DNA from: Lachnobacterium bovis
GTDB lineage: Bacteria > Bacillota > Clostridia > Lachnospirales > Lachnospiraceae
Assembly: GCF_900111325.1 (NCBI RefSeq)
Contig: NZ_FOGW01000007.1
Coordinates: forward strand, 62,001 to 126,000
Direction of reading: 5' to 3'
Length of the DNA stretch: 64,000 nucleotides
Positions 28,119 to 36,588 of this stretch are shown here, one piece after another. The number at the start of each line of letters is the position of its first letter. Within the stretch, counting starts at the first letter, position 1. The position numbers and the translations under genes were made by a program. Under the pieces are notes generated by a model, which did no database searches, had not been told where the DNA came from, and saw nothing but the letters and a program-made list of their open reading frames with translations.

Positions 28119-28277
28119 ATGGACAAGTATGTATGCGGCCCATGTGGCTATGAGTATGATCCAGCAGTAGGAGATCCTGATAATGGTATTGCACCAGGAA
28201 CAGCTTTTGAGGATCTTCCAGATGATTGGGTTTGTCCAATGTGTGGAGTTGGAAAAGATGAGTTTGAGAAAGCCTAG
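28119..28277 (+). CDS. Rubredoxin
   Basis: This 52-residue electron carrier has the two iron-binding loops CGPCGYEYDP (Cys6, Cys9) and CPMCGVGKDEF (Cys39, Cys42), with the conserved GxxFEDLPDDWVCP between them. One iron is held by four cysteines. It is the classic length. The start at 28119 follows AAAGGAG at about 9 bases; the ATG at 28114 is in another frame. Its place just before glutathione peroxidase suggests a role in oxygen or peroxide defence in an anaerobe. A strong terminator follows, so the two are not obviously one transcript. Confidence 0.97.
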   Translation: MDKYVCGPCGYEYDPAVGDPDNGIAPGTAFEDLPDDWVCPMCGVGKDEFEKA

Positions 28278-28329
28278 ATTTTCATGATTCTCATATAAAA
28301 AATTAAAAAATAGTAAATCAGTTTTTTAG

Positions 28330-28362
28330 AGCATGTGCGAGTGATAAGCACATGCTTTTTTT
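28330..28362 (+). terminator. Terminator after rubredoxin
   Basis: AGCATGTGC (28330-28338) and GCACATGCT (28348-28356) form a 9-bp stem with a 9-base loop, followed by T residues to 28362. Confidence 0.9.
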
Positions 28363-28402
28363 GTAAAAATTAAAAAAGTATAAAATTTTGGGAAGAGTAA
28401 TT

Positions 28403-28430
28403 GACAAAAGAAAAGGATGTGATACAATTC
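28403..28430 (+). promoter_or_regulatory. Promoter of the glutathione peroxidase gene
   Basis: TTGACA (28403-28408) and TACAAT (28425-28430) are separated by 16 bases, close to the vegetative sigma consensus, and lie about 80 bases before the start codon. Confidence 0.7.
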
Positions 28431-28507
28431 GATTGTGGACAACCTAATATAAATAAAATGAAATGACGAAACAAAAGTGATTATAAATGTGAAATGGAGG
28501 ACAATAT

Positions 28508-29059
28508 ATGAAATTTTATGATTTAACAGTTACAAATGCAAATGGTGAAGAAGTAAAAATGAGTGATTATGAAGGCAAAGTGGTTATGGTAGTTAATACA
28601 GCTACAGGTTGTGGATTTACACCACATTATACACCGATGGAAGAAATGTACGAGAAGTATCATGACGCTGGTTTTGAAATTATTGATGTACCTTGTAATC
28701 AGTTTGCAGGACAGACACCAGAATCAGATGAAGAAATACATGAATTTTGTACATTAAAATATAATACACAATTTCCACAGATGAAGAAATCTGATGTTAA
28801 TGGAGAAAATGCAATTCCATTATTTAAATTTTTAAAAGAAGAAAAAGGATTTGAAGGATTTGGAAAAGGTCCTAAAGCATTAGCCATGGGTGCAATGTTA
28901 AAGAAAATTGATAAAAATTATAAAAATAATCCAGAAATAAAATGGAACTTTACTAAATTCATTGTTAATCGTAAAGGTGAAGTAGTTGCGAGATTTGAGC
29001 CAACAGTTGATATGAAAAAAGTAGCGGAATTCGTTGACGAGCTTATGAAGGAAAACTAA
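28508..29059 (+). CDS. Glutathione peroxidase family protein (Cys type)
   Basis: This 183-residue thiol peroxidase reduces hydroperoxides. The catalytic set is visible: Cys35 in TATGCGFT, Gln70 in NQFAGQTPES, and the Trp-Asn pair in IKWNFTKF. A cysteine codon, not selenocysteine, is used. In bacteria these enzymes usually draw electrons from thioredoxin rather than glutathione. Length and motifs are standard. GGAGG precedes the ATG, and a strong promoter lies upstream. The HAD gene follows after 28 bases and may share the transcript. Confidence 0.95.
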   Translation: MKFYDLTVTNANGEEVKMSDYEGKVVMVVNTATGCGFTPHYTPMEEMYEKYHDAGFEIIDVPCNQFAGQTPESDEEIHEFCTLKYNTQFPQMKKSDVNGENAIPLFKFLKEEKGFEGFGKGPKALAMGAMLKKIDKNYKNNPEIKWNFTKFIVNRKGEVVARFEPTVDMKKVAEFVDELMKEN

Positions 29060-29087
29060 TAAAATAAAAAACAGAAAGAAGACTATA

Positions 29088-29867
29088 ATGAAGACTATAA
29101 TGACTGCTAAAAAAAATACGAACATAAAAAAATTTGATAATTATTTATTTGATTTATATGGAACATTGATTGATATTCGTACAAATGAAGATAGTGATAA
29201 ATTATGGAATACAATAAGAATATTGTATGGATATGAAGGTGCAATTTATACTAATGAAGAGTTAAAAGATATGTATCATTTTTTCATAATGGAAGAAATG
29301 AATATCATAAGAAAAAAGAATCCCAATCGAAAACATATAGATGTTGATTTGGGAAAAGTTTTCAAGAAATTGTTTGAATATAAGAAAATAAATAAGATTT
29401 CAGAAGACAAAATAAAAAATTTAGCTACAACTTTTAGAAGCATTTCAACAGAAAATATAACATTATATGATGGAGTGTATGAATTACTTGATTTTTTAAA
29501 AGAAAATAAGAAAAAGATATTTTTGTTGTCAAATGCGCAAAGTTTATTTACTTTAAATGAATTAAAAATGTTTGGTTTAGATAAATATTTTGATGATATT
29601 TTTATCAGTTCGGATTACGAAGTAAGTAAGCCGGATGAAGAATTTTTTATGATTCCTATAAAAAAATATAATTTAGATACAAACAAAACTGTAATGATAG
29701 GTAATGATTATTTATCCGATATGCAAGGAGCATCTAAGGTGAAAATACATGGAATTTATATACATCAAGAAATATCAACACCTGTAGACAACCCTGATAA
29801 AATAATAGCGGATTGTAAAATAATGAGTGGGGTATTTAAAAATATAAAACTTTTTCTAGAAGAGTAA
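29088..29867 (+). CDS. HAD-family hydrolase (phosphatase)
   Basis: This 259-residue protein has the haloacid dehalogenase core. The nucleophile motif is LFDLYGTLID (about residues 20-29), motif II is FLLSNAQ, the Lys is in YEVSKPDEEFF and the metal-binding acids are in MIGNDYLSDMQGA. A helical cap follows motif I, as in subfamily IA enzymes such as YjjG or phosphoglycolate phosphatase. The substrate is unknown. A 12-bp tandem duplication spans the start region, so two in-frame ATGs at 29088 and 29100 are possible; the first is favoured by GAAAG at proper distance. Short 15-bp repeats follow the stop codon. Confidence 0.82.
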   Translation: MKTIMTAKKNTNIKKFDNYLFDLYGTLIDIRTNEDSDKLWNTIRILYGYEGAIYTNEELKDMYHFFIMEEMNIIRKKNPNRKHIDVDLGKVFKKLFEYKKINKISEDKIKNLATTFRSISTENITLYDGVYELLDFLKENKKKIFLLSNAQSLFTLNELKMFGLDKYFDDIFISSDYEVSKPDEEFFMIPIKKYNLDTNKTVMIGNDYLSDMQGASKVKIHGIYIHQEISTPVDNPDKIIADCKIMSGVFKNIKLFLEE

Positions 29868-29870
29868 AAA

Positions 29871-29930
29871 AATACAAGAGAAATAAATACAAGAGAAATA
29901 AATACGAAAGAAATAAATACATAAAAGTAA
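29871..29930. repeat. Four tandem 15-bp repeats after the HAD gene
   Basis: The unit AATACAAGAGAAATA occurs exactly twice (29871-29885 and 29886-29900), then with two changes (29901-29915) and in a weaker fourth copy (29916-29930). It begins four bases after the stop codon and contains no coding signal. It is likely a slippage-prone minisatellite. Confidence 0.85.
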
Positions 29931-29942
29931 ATACACAAATAA

Positions 29943-30000
29943 AAAAAGCTCACACAGAAACAGGAATCAATTTATAAGGTTCTATCTGAGTGAGCTTTTA
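29943..30000. terminator. Bidirectional terminator between HAD and niaR genes
   Basis: AAAAGCTCAC and GTGAGCTTTT pair at the base, extended after one mismatch by CAGA and TCTG. The loop is about 28 bases. A and T flanks on the two sides permit use by both convergent units. Confidence 0.75.
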
Positions 30001-30017
30001 TAATTGTTTTTAAAAAA

Positions 30018-30560
30018 TTATTCTTTCCAAAAATCGACAGGTTCATAATCTTGTAATTTTGCAAGAAAGCCTCTTTCGGCTAATGCATTTTTTATTAAAT
30101 CTAAAATCGAATCGTTATCTGCTTCGATGGTATGATAATGATATCCTGAAGTGATATTTTTAAGAGGTGTTGATTTGCCGGAATGAATTTCATCCATATA
30201 GCGTTTAACATCTAATCTTGAGCGAATGTTTAATTCTGCTTTCAACAGACCATAAACTTTGTGGTAGACAAATACATCTTTGATCTTACCACCTAAATCA
30301 ACTATAAGGGTTAATTCTTCTTCAACCTCATCATCGGAATGAATAACTTTAAAAACTTTTTTAGATATACCAGATTTACTAAGTACGTACCCTTTATTAG
30401 TTGAGTGTATATCAATTCCTTGGGCACGAATCAAAGCAATATCTTGTACAACTATTTGACGGCTTACCTCTAATAATTTTGCGAAGGCACCGCCTGAGAT
30501 AGGCGTTTTAGAGTTTTGTAATTCTTCTAGGATTAGCTTCCTTCGTTCGTTTCCAGTCAC
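30018..30560 (-). CDS. niaR: NiaR, niacin-responsive repressor of NAD genes
   Basis: The GTG at 30560 is chosen because AAGGGGG lies eight bases before it; an upstream TTG is too close to that site. The 180-residue protein has an N-terminal HTH_11 winged helix (about 1-60, GGAFAKLLEVSRQIVVQDIA) and a C-terminal 3H domain. Three histidines are visible in the VIHSD, HSGKSTP and YHYHTIEAD stretches. NiaR senses nicotinic acid and represses NAD synthesis or uptake genes. It is the last gene of the nadB-nadC unit, 41 bases after nadC, so it is probably self-regulated. Confidence 0.92.
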   Translation of the reverse strand: MTGNERRKLILEELQNSKTPISGGAFAKLLEVSRQIVVQDIALIRAQGIDIHSTNKGYVLSKSGISKKVFKVIHSDDEVEEELTLIVDLGGKIKDVFVYHKVYGLLKAELNIRSRLDVKRYMDEIHSGKSTPLKNITSGYHYHTIEADNDSILDLIKNALAERGFLAKLQDYEPVDFWKE

Positions 30561-30601
30561 AAACAATGCCCCCTTTCGTAAAGATTATTTAAAAAATCAA
30601 T

Positions 30602-31459
30602 TTAAATTGTACGTAGATTCTTTAATGAAATATCCATAATTGGCGCAGAATGTGTTAATGCACCACTAGATATATAATTTACACCTAAATCGGCTAGTTT
30701 GGCAATATTTTCTTTTGTTACATTTCCAGAAACTTCGATTTCGGCAGTGCCATTAATAATTTGAATCGCTTCTTTCATTACTTCATGTGACATATTATCT
30801 AACATGATAATATCAGCTTTTGCAGCAACTGCCTCGCGAACCATGTCTAAAGTTTCAACTTCAACCTCTATTTTCCTAACAAAAGGAGCATAATCACGGG
30901 CTAATTTGATAGCATTTGTTACACTACCAGCTGCATCAATATGATTATCCTTAAGTAAAACACCATCAGATAAGTTGTATCGATGATTATTTCCACCACC
31001 AACAGTAACAGAATATTTTTCAAAAATTCTATTGTTAGGTGTTGTTTTTCTAGTATCTAATAATTTGATAGATGTTCCATCTAAAAGTTTAGCAACAGAA
31101 TGAGTATATGTTGCGATACCACTCATTCTTTGTAAGTAGTTAAGTGCTACACGTTCTCCAGAAAGAAGCACTTTTACATCACCATGAACTCTAGCCATAA
31201 GTGTTTTGTTTTTTACAAAATCGCCATCTTTAACAAAAAATTCAACAGTAGTATCCTCGTCTAATAATTTAAAAACTCTTTCAAAAACTTGCAACCCACA
31301 GATGATACCATCTTCTTTGCAAATTAGGTCAACTTCACCTTTAACTTCTTTTCCTTGTAAAATAGCATTAGTTGTTACATCTTCATCAGAAATATCTTCC
31401 CTTAAAGCTTGAATGATTAAAGGATCAATATTTAATTTAAGTGTACTTTTTTCAAACAT
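30602..31459 (-). CDS. nadC: Nicotinate-nucleotide pyrophosphorylase (carboxylating)
   Basis: This 285-residue enzyme turns quinolinate and PRPP into nicotinate mononucleotide and CO2. Recognisable segments are REDISDEDVTTNA near the start, ERVALNYLQRMSGIAT, LDTRKTTPNNR and KYSVTVGGGNNHRYNLSDG, then KDNHI, EVEVETLD and IMLDNMS; together these build the PRPP and quinolinate pocket. Length is normal. GGAGGG precedes the ATG. It starts 12 bases after nadB, in one operon with nadB and niaR. Confidence 0.97.
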   Translation of the reverse strand: MFEKSTLKLNIDPLIIQALREDISDEDVTTNAILQGKEVKGEVDLICKEDGIICGLQVFERVFKLLDEDTTVEFFVKDGDFVKNKTLMARVHGDVKVLLSGERVALNYLQRMSGIATYTHSVAKLLDGTSIKLLDTRKTTPNNRIFEKYSVTVGGGNNHRYNLSDGVLLKDNHIDAAGSVTNAIKLARDYAPFVRKIEVEVETLDMVREAVAAKADIIMLDNMSHEVMKEAIQIINGTAEIEVSGNVTKENIAKLADLGVNYISSGALTHSAPIMDISLKNLRTI

Positions 31460-31471
31460 AGTGTCCCTCCA

Positions 31472-32773
31472 TTATGCTGTAAGCATTTTTTCTTTCTTGC
31501 GTTTTATTTCTTGTAAAACAATATTGTGATATTCCTCTTTAAGTGCAGCTATATCTTTATATTTTTCAAGGTTGATATTAGCAACATAAGTAGGATTTTT
31601 TTTCAAAGTTGAGTAAGATGAAACTAAATCTTTAGCAGCACGTTTAGCAAAAACTAAGCTCTCAAGAAGAGAATTACTTGCTAATCTGTTTTTACCATGC
31701 ACACCGTTACAAGCTGTTTCACCAATTGCGTAAAGTTGTTCCATTGAAGTTTTGCTCTCATGATTAACTTTAACACCGCCCATAAAATAGTGTTGAGCAG
31801 GAACAACAGGGATACATTCTTTTTCAGGATCATAGCCCATTTCTTTGCAATAAGCTACGATGTTAGGAAAATGTGATTCTAATTCTTCAGAAGGAATTGG
31901 ACGTAAATCTTCCCAAACAAATTCGGTATTATCTTTTTGCATCTGCTCGAAAATGGCATTAGCAACTACATCTCTAGGCAATAATTCGTTAACGAAACGA
32001 TGCATATTTTTGTCGTATAATTTAGCACCTTCACCACGAACAGACTCAGAAATTAAGAATGAACGTTTTGAATTATCTTTGCAGTAAAAAGTGGTTGGAT
32101 GAATTTGGATATAATCAATGTCTTTTAATTCAATATTATGTTTCAAGGCGATTGCTAAAGAATCTCCTGTTAAATGTCTAAAGTTTGTTGAGTGTTTGTA
32201 AAGACCACCAATTCCACCAGTTGCAAGAATAGTAGCATCAGCTTCAATTGTAAAAATATCTCCATCTTCTTGAAGGCATACAGCACCATAGCATGTATTA
32301 TGCTTTTCAATAATGTCAATCAAAGTTGTATATTCGTAGATTTTAACATTTGGAAGTTTTTTAACACAAGCTAATAATTTTCTTGTTATCTCTTTTCCAG
32401 TAATATCCTTGTGGAAAAGAATACGTTTATCTGAGTGAGCACCTTCTCTTGTAAATGCAAGATTACCATCTTTATCTTTTTGAAAATCAACACCGTAGGA
32501 AATTAAATCCTGTATAGTATCTTGTGATGAACGAATCATGATATCGACTGATACTTCATCATTTTCATAGTGACCAGCCTTCATTGTATCTTCAAAATAG
32601 CTATCATAATCAGCATTATTTTTTAGCATGCAAATACCACCTTGAGCTAAAAATGAATCACTACTTTCACAATCAGATTTGGTAATAATTGTTATTTGTT
32701 TGTCTCTAGGTAATTGAAGTGCAGCATATAATCCTGAACATCCACTACCAACTATTAAAATATCTGTTTTCAT
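31472..32773 (-). CDS. nadB: L-aspartate oxidase, short form
   Basis: The ATG at 32773 is used; an in-frame TTG 33 bases upstream lacks a ribosome-binding site, whereas AGAAG lies before the ATG. The 433-residue flavoprotein oxidises aspartate to iminoaspartate, which NadA condenses to quinolinate. FAD motifs are ILIVGSGCSGLYAAL near the N-terminus and ATGGIGGLY; active-site stretches are IQIHPTTFY, SVRGEGAKL, PRDVVA and HYFMGGVKV. It is about 100 residues shorter than the E. coli enzyme, with most of the C-terminal helical domain reduced. Short forms appear typical of this group of Clostridia. Confidence 0.95.
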   Translation of the reverse strand: MKTDILIVGSGCSGLYAALQLPRDKQITIITKSDCESSDSFLAQGGICMLKNNADYDSYFEDTMKAGHYENDEVSVDIMIRSSQDTIQDLISYGVDFQKDKDGNLAFTREGAHSDKRILFHKDITGKEITRKLLACVKKLPNVKIYEYTTLIDIIEKHNTCYGAVCLQEDGDIFTIEADATILATGGIGGLYKHSTNFRHLTGDSLAIALKHNIELKDIDYIQIHPTTFYCKDNSKRSFLISESVRGEGAKLYDKNMHRFVNELLPRDVVANAIFEQMQKDNTEFVWEDLRPIPSEELESHFPNIVAYCKEMGYDPEKECIPVVPAQHYFMGGVKVNHESKTSMEQLYAIGETACNGVHGKNRLASNSLLESLVFAKRAAKDLVSSYSTLKKNPTYVANINLEKYKDIAALKEEYHNIVLQEIKRKKEKMLTA

Positions 32774-32840
32774 TTTTATATTCTTCTTTCTTTTTTGGAT
32801 TTGCAAGCGCGTATAACAACGTACTTGTTATTTGAGTAAA

Positions 32841-32930
32841 AGTTTATCACATTTCATCTTGACTGACAAGACAGTTGTAAAATAAAATGTTTACAATTGT
32901 CTTGACAGCTGTAAAGCGTTTTTTTATAAT
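32841..32930. promoter_or_regulatory. Divergent nadA/nadB promoters with NiaR-like operator
   Basis: Plus strand: TTGACA (32902-32907) and TATAAT (32925-32930), 17 bases apart, a perfect consensus for nadA. Minus strand: TTGTCA (complement of 32864-32869) and TAAACT (complement of 32841-32846), 17 bases apart, for nadB. A near-perfect palindrome joins them: TGACAAGACAGTTGTAAA (32864-32881) and TTTACAATTGTCTTGACA (32890-32907), followed by another half-like GCTGTAAAG. The repeats cover both -35 boxes, so NiaR binding here would block both sides. Confidence 0.75.
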
Positions 32931-32994
32931 GAAAATTAATAAATTTTAAATCAACATTTGTTGTTGTGAAAAATATGTCAAATGGGAGAAGATT

Positions 32995-33912
32995 ATGACT
33001 ATAAAAGAGTTACAAAATAAAATAATAGAGTTAAAGAAAGAAAAGGATGTATGTCTTTTAGTGCATGCTTATCAAGATCATGAGATTGTTGAAGTCGCAG
33101 ACTTTGTTGGTGATTCATATGGACTTAGCTTAAAAGCAAAAGAGGCTCCACAGAAAAACGTTGTTATGTGTGGTGTACGCTTCATGGCAGAAACAGTTAA
33201 AGTCTTATCACCAGAAAAAAGAGTTTTTATAGCAAATGAAAATGCTCTTTGTCCAATGGCGGATCAAATGGATAGAGAACAAGTAGAAACATTAAGAGAA
33301 CAGTACCCAGATTACACTATTGTTGCATATATTAATACTACATCTGAGTTAAAAACAGCTGTAGATGTATGTGTTACATCTTCATCAGCAGTTGAAATTA
33401 TAAAGAATATCAAAAATGATAAAATTTTATTTATTCCAGATTGCAATTTAGGAAGTTGGGTTCAAAAACAGATTCCAGAAAAAGAGTTTGTTTTTTATCA
33501 TGGCGGATGTCCAACACACCTTAGAATTACAAAAAGAGATGTTGAACGTGCAAGACAAATGCATCCAAATGCAGAAGTTTTAGTTCATCCAGAGTGTTTA
33601 GAAGAAGTAACTAACGAAGCAGATTATGCAGGTTCTACAACTGGAATTATGAATTATGCTAAGAAAAGTGAAAAAAAAGAATTCATAATAGGAACAGAAA
33701 ATAGTATCGTTGATCACTTACAATATGAATGCCCTGGTAAAATGTTTTATCCTTTATCAAAAGAATGTGTATGTCACAATATGAGAGCTACAACACTTAT
33801 GGATGTATATAACACAATTAACGGTGTTGGTGGAAAAGAAATATTTATTGATGATGAAGTTAGACAAAAGGCTAAAAATTGTATTGATAAGATGATAGAA
33901 TTAGGTGGCTAA
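32995..33912 (+). CDS. nadA: Quinolinate synthase
   Basis: This 305-residue [4Fe-4S] enzyme condenses iminoaspartate and dihydroxyacetone phosphate into quinolinate. The three cluster cysteines are probably Cys86 in ENALCPMAD, Cys172 in HGGCPTH and Cys260 in ECVCHNMR. Substrate-binding stretches include AHAYQD-like VHAYQDHE near residue 23, YINTT, SSSAVEI and HPECLEEV. The length is standard for NadA. GGGAG precedes the ATG. It diverges from nadB-nadC-niaR across a shared palindromic control region, giving a complete de novo route to nicotinate mononucleotide. Confidence 0.97.
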   Translation: MTIKELQNKIIELKKEKDVCLLVHAYQDHEIVEVADFVGDSYGLSLKAKEAPQKNVVMCGVRFMAETVKVLSPEKRVFIANENALCPMADQMDREQVETLREQYPDYTIVAYINTTSELKTAVDVCVTSSSAVEIIKNIKNDKILFIPDCNLGSWVQKQIPEKEFVFYHGGCPTHLRITKRDVERARQMHPNAEVLVHPECLEEVTNEADYAGSTTGIMNYAKKSEKKEFIIGTENSIVDHLQYECPGKMFYPLSKECVCHNMRATTLMDVYNTINGVGGKEIFIDDEVRQKAKNCIDKMIELGG

Positions 33913-34010
33913 TTGCTAGAGAAAACTACATAATGTTCTAAAAGTAGCTATATATAAATAGTTAGTATAAATTTAATATGAACATGATTAAAAATAATTA
34001 AAGATTATTT

Positions 34011-34041
34011 AAGACAGGAGAAATCCTGTCTTATTTTTTTT
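34011..34041 (+). terminator. Terminator after nadA
   Basis: AAGACAGGA (34011-34019), a GAAA tetraloop and TCCTGTCTT (34024-34032) form a tight stem, followed by ATTTTTTTT. Confidence 0.93.
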
Positions 34042-34112
34042 GCGTATTTTGAATGATTTTTTTTTGTAAAAATGTATATTTGTAAAAAAATAAAATAAAA
34101 ATAAAAAAGTTC

Positions 34113-34141
34113 TTGCATATTTATAGTTTTTAAGGCATAAT
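34113..34141 (+). promoter_or_regulatory. Promoter of the adenine deaminase gene
   Basis: TTGCAT (34113-34118) and CATAAT (34136-34141) are separated by 17 bases, about 100 bases before the start codon. Confidence 0.5.
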
Positions 34142-34239
34142 ATATAGCAATATAAGAAAACGTGATGCACAACATAAACAGCACTTATGTAAAATATTTT
34201 ATTTATCAAAAAATATATTAGAAAACAAGGAAGAAAAAA

Positions 34240-36066
34240 ATGAGTGTACAAAAACTAAAAAATTTAATTGTAACAGCAGAAAGAAAAGAGGAAGCAGATT
34301 TATTAATTAAGAATTCTAAATTAGTAAATGTTTTAACAGGTGAAATTTATAATGCGAATATTGTTGTTACAGATGGAATTATAGTTGATATAGAAGAAAA
34401 TGTAGAAGAAGATATAAACGCAAAAAAGGTCATTGATGCAAAAGGAAGCTATGCAATACCTGGATTGATTGAAGGACATATCCATATAGAATCATCTTTT
34501 GTTACTCCAGAAGAATTTTCAAGATTGGTTGTTCCACATGGTACAACTACAGTTGTTGCTGATCCACATGAAATTGTAAATGTTTGTGGAAAAACAGGAA
34601 TGAAATATATGCTTGATGCAAGTGAACTTGCAGCATTAGATATTAAGTATATGATTCCTTCTTGCGTACCAGCGACACAATTTGAGAATAACGGTGCAAT
34701 ATTAGATGCTGAAGGAGTAAGAGAATTACTAGAGGATGATAGAATTCTAGGACTTGGTGAATTTATGAATGCACCTGGAGTGTGCGGATGTGATGAAGAA
34801 GTTCTTAAGAAGATACAGTATTCAAAAGATGCTAAAGTTCCAATTGATGGACATGCGCCAGGTATGAAAGGAAGCAGTTTAAGTGCTTATATTGCAGCAG
34901 GAATAGAAACAGACCATGAATGTCAGACGGTTGAAGAAATGCAGGAAAGACTTAGAAAAGGTATGTACGTTTTGCTTAGACAAGGATCTGCATGTAAGGA
35001 TTTGAGAAATCTTTTAAAAGGAGTTACTCCACAAAATTCTAGAAGATGTTTACTATGCTCTGATGATCGTCAGCCTGTTTCAATTTTAAAAAAAGGTGAT
35101 TTAGATGAACATCTAAGAATATGTGTTGAAGAAAATATTGATCCAATAATTGCCATTCAAATGGCTACTTTAAATGCGGCAGAATGCTACGGATTAAGAG
35201 ATAGAGGCGCGATTGCAGTTGGAAAAAGAGCAGATATATGTATAGTGGATGACTTAAAAGAATTTAAAATGCTTGATGTGTTTATTAATGGAAAGCATGT
35301 TGCACATGATGGGAAATATTTATGTGAGGTAAAAAGGTTAGAATGCTCGAATGTTGAAGGTAGTGTGCATGTAAAGGATTTTTCAATAGAAAAATTAAGA
35401 ATAGAGCCACGAAATCAAAGGGTAATTGCTAATACAATAGATATTACACCAGGAAGCATTGTTACATCAAAAGGTCAGGCATATGTAAAAATTGATGAAA
35501 ATGGTGATTTTGAATTTGACGAAAAAGATGATGTGGCTAAAGTAGCAGTAATTGAAAGACATCATGGAACTGGAAATATCGGAGTCGGGTATTTAAGAGG
35601 TTTTGGAATTAAACACGGTGCAATTGCTTCAACAATTGCGCACGATTCACATAATATAATAGTAATAGGTACAAGCAATCAGGAGATTGAATATGCAGTT
35701 AATAAGTTAATTGAACAAGAAGGCGGAGTAGTTGTTACTAAAAATAATCAAATTTGCGATTCTATTTCACTTAAAGTTGGTGGACTTATGAGTGAAGAGA
35801 GTGGTGAAATTGTTATGGATAAACTTGATAAGTTATATGAGACAATGAAAAAAGAAGTTGGGGTAAAAGAAGGCGTTGATGGTGTTATGTCTTTGGCATT
35901 TATGGCACTTTCAGTTATACCGGAAATTAAAATTACAGATATGGGTTTATTTGATGTTACAAAATTCGAGTTTATTCCAGCAGTAGAAGACATTAATTTG
36001 AATATAAAAACAATGATAAAATTTAAGACATTTGCGAATGCAGATGTAGATAAAACAAGATGTTAA
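34240..36066 (+). CDS. ade: Adenine deaminase
   Basis: This 608-residue enzyme deaminates adenine to hypoxanthine in purine salvage. It belongs to the amidohydrolase superfamily with a metal centre: His80 and His82 in EGHIHIESS, then VADPHEIVNVCG, DGHAPGM, ETDHECQ and the Asp in LCSDDRQP. The C-terminal half contains the family-specific ERHHGTGNIGVGYLRGFG stretch and AHDSHN. Length matches the Ade family. AAGGAAG precedes the ATG. It appears to be a single-gene unit between two strong terminators. Confidence 0.96.
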   Translation: MSVQKLKNLIVTAERKEEADLLIKNSKLVNVLTGEIYNANIVVTDGIIVDIEENVEEDINAKKVIDAKGSYAIPGLIEGHIHIESSFVTPEEFSRLVVPHGTTTVVADPHEIVNVCGKTGMKYMLDASELAALDIKYMIPSCVPATQFENNGAILDAEGVRELLEDDRILGLGEFMNAPGVCGCDEEVLKKIQYSKDAKVPIDGHAPGMKGSSLSAYIAAGIETDHECQTVEEMQERLRKGMYVLLRQGSACKDLRNLLKGVTPQNSRRCLLCSDDRQPVSILKKGDLDEHLRICVEENIDPIIAIQMATLNAAECYGLRDRGAIAVGKRADICIVDDLKEFKMLDVFINGKHVAHDGKYLCEVKRLECSNVEGSVHVKDFSIEKLRIEPRNQRVIANTIDITPGSIVTSKGQAYVKIDENGDFEFDEKDDVAKVAVIERHHGTGNIGVGYLRGFGIKHGAIASTIAHDSHNIIVIGTSNQEIEYAVNKLIEQEGGVVVTKNNQICDSISLKVGGLMSEESGEIVMDKLDKLYETMKKEVGVKEGVDGVMSLAFMALSVIPEIKITDMGLFDVTKFEFIPAVEDINLNIKTMIKFKTFANADVDKTRC

Positions 36067-36074
36067 GTAAATAA

Positions 36075-36120
36075 AAAAAGGCTATATACTATGTCAAAAC
36101 ATTGTATATAGCTTTTTTTA
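36075..36120 (+). terminator. Terminator after ade
   Basis: GCTATATAC (36081-36089) and GTATATAGC (36104-36112) form a 9-bp stem with A-rich and T-rich flanks; the T tract covers 36113-36119. Confidence 0.9.
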
Positions 36121-36153
36121 TGACGTATAGTTTATTGCTAAACGTAGAATGAA

Positions 36154-36588
36154 CTAGAACATGTTTTTATTGTTATTGTTCATTCCTTGCTGTTGCTGAT
36201 TATTCATACAATAGTTATATGCTTTAGAAAGTGCATTTAAGTTTTTGAATAATAGGATAGTGATTACAAAATATCCAATGTAAGGAATAAATGCACAAAG
36301 AAGGTAAATAATACCAGATTCATTAATCATAACGTTATATCTTGGACCGTTATTTTTTAATCTTTCACCAACTTTGTAGTACCAATATAAACCATAGATT
36401 CCACAAGTTACTAATGATAAAAGAATTAATTTTCCAATTGAAGCAACATCTGCTTCTCCGTCACCTTGACAAATAGTGTTAGTGTCTTGAGCAATTCTGC
36501 TTAAGATTACAAGTTGATAAATACCGCAAGTTACAAGTGAAAGTAAAATTGCAGTTACTGCATTTCTGTTTTCTTCTACATAAAACAT
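36154..36588 (-). CDS. DUF4234 membrane protein
   Basis: This 144-residue protein has three or four membrane helices and a polar, glutamine/asparagine-rich tail from about residue 128. The motif LLSLVTCGIY occurs twice, exactly, at residues 15-24 and 56-65, and GLYWYYKVGERL follows the second copy; this is the DUF4234 signature. Its role is unknown. AAGGAGG lies eight bases before the ATG. The start overlaps the end of the DUF2752 gene by 13 bases, so the two membrane proteins are translationally coupled and probably act together. Confidence 0.85.
   Translation of the reverse strand: MFYVEENRNAVTAILLSLVTCGIYQLVILSRIAQDTNTICQGDGEADVASIGKLILLSLVTCGIYGLYWYYKVGERLKNNGPRYNVMINESGIIYLLCAFIPYIGYFVITILLFKNLNALSKAYNYCMNNQQQQGMNNNNKNMF

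Larger units (their letters stand above)
33913..34239 (+). other. Intergenic region, nadA to ade
   Basis: No gene is seen. It holds the nadA terminator at 34011-34041 and a promoter for ade at 34113-34141. No purine riboswitch signature was found before the adenine deaminase gene, although such genes sometimes have one. Confidence 0.6.

Noticed and set aside
29765..29953. Repetitive minus-strand frame with FISLVF repeats
   Set aside because: It is the translation of the 15-bp repeats and of the end of the HAD gene on the wrong strand.
34042..34239. Purine riboswitch before adenine deaminase
   Set aside because: None of the conserved loop elements of the purine aptamer are present.
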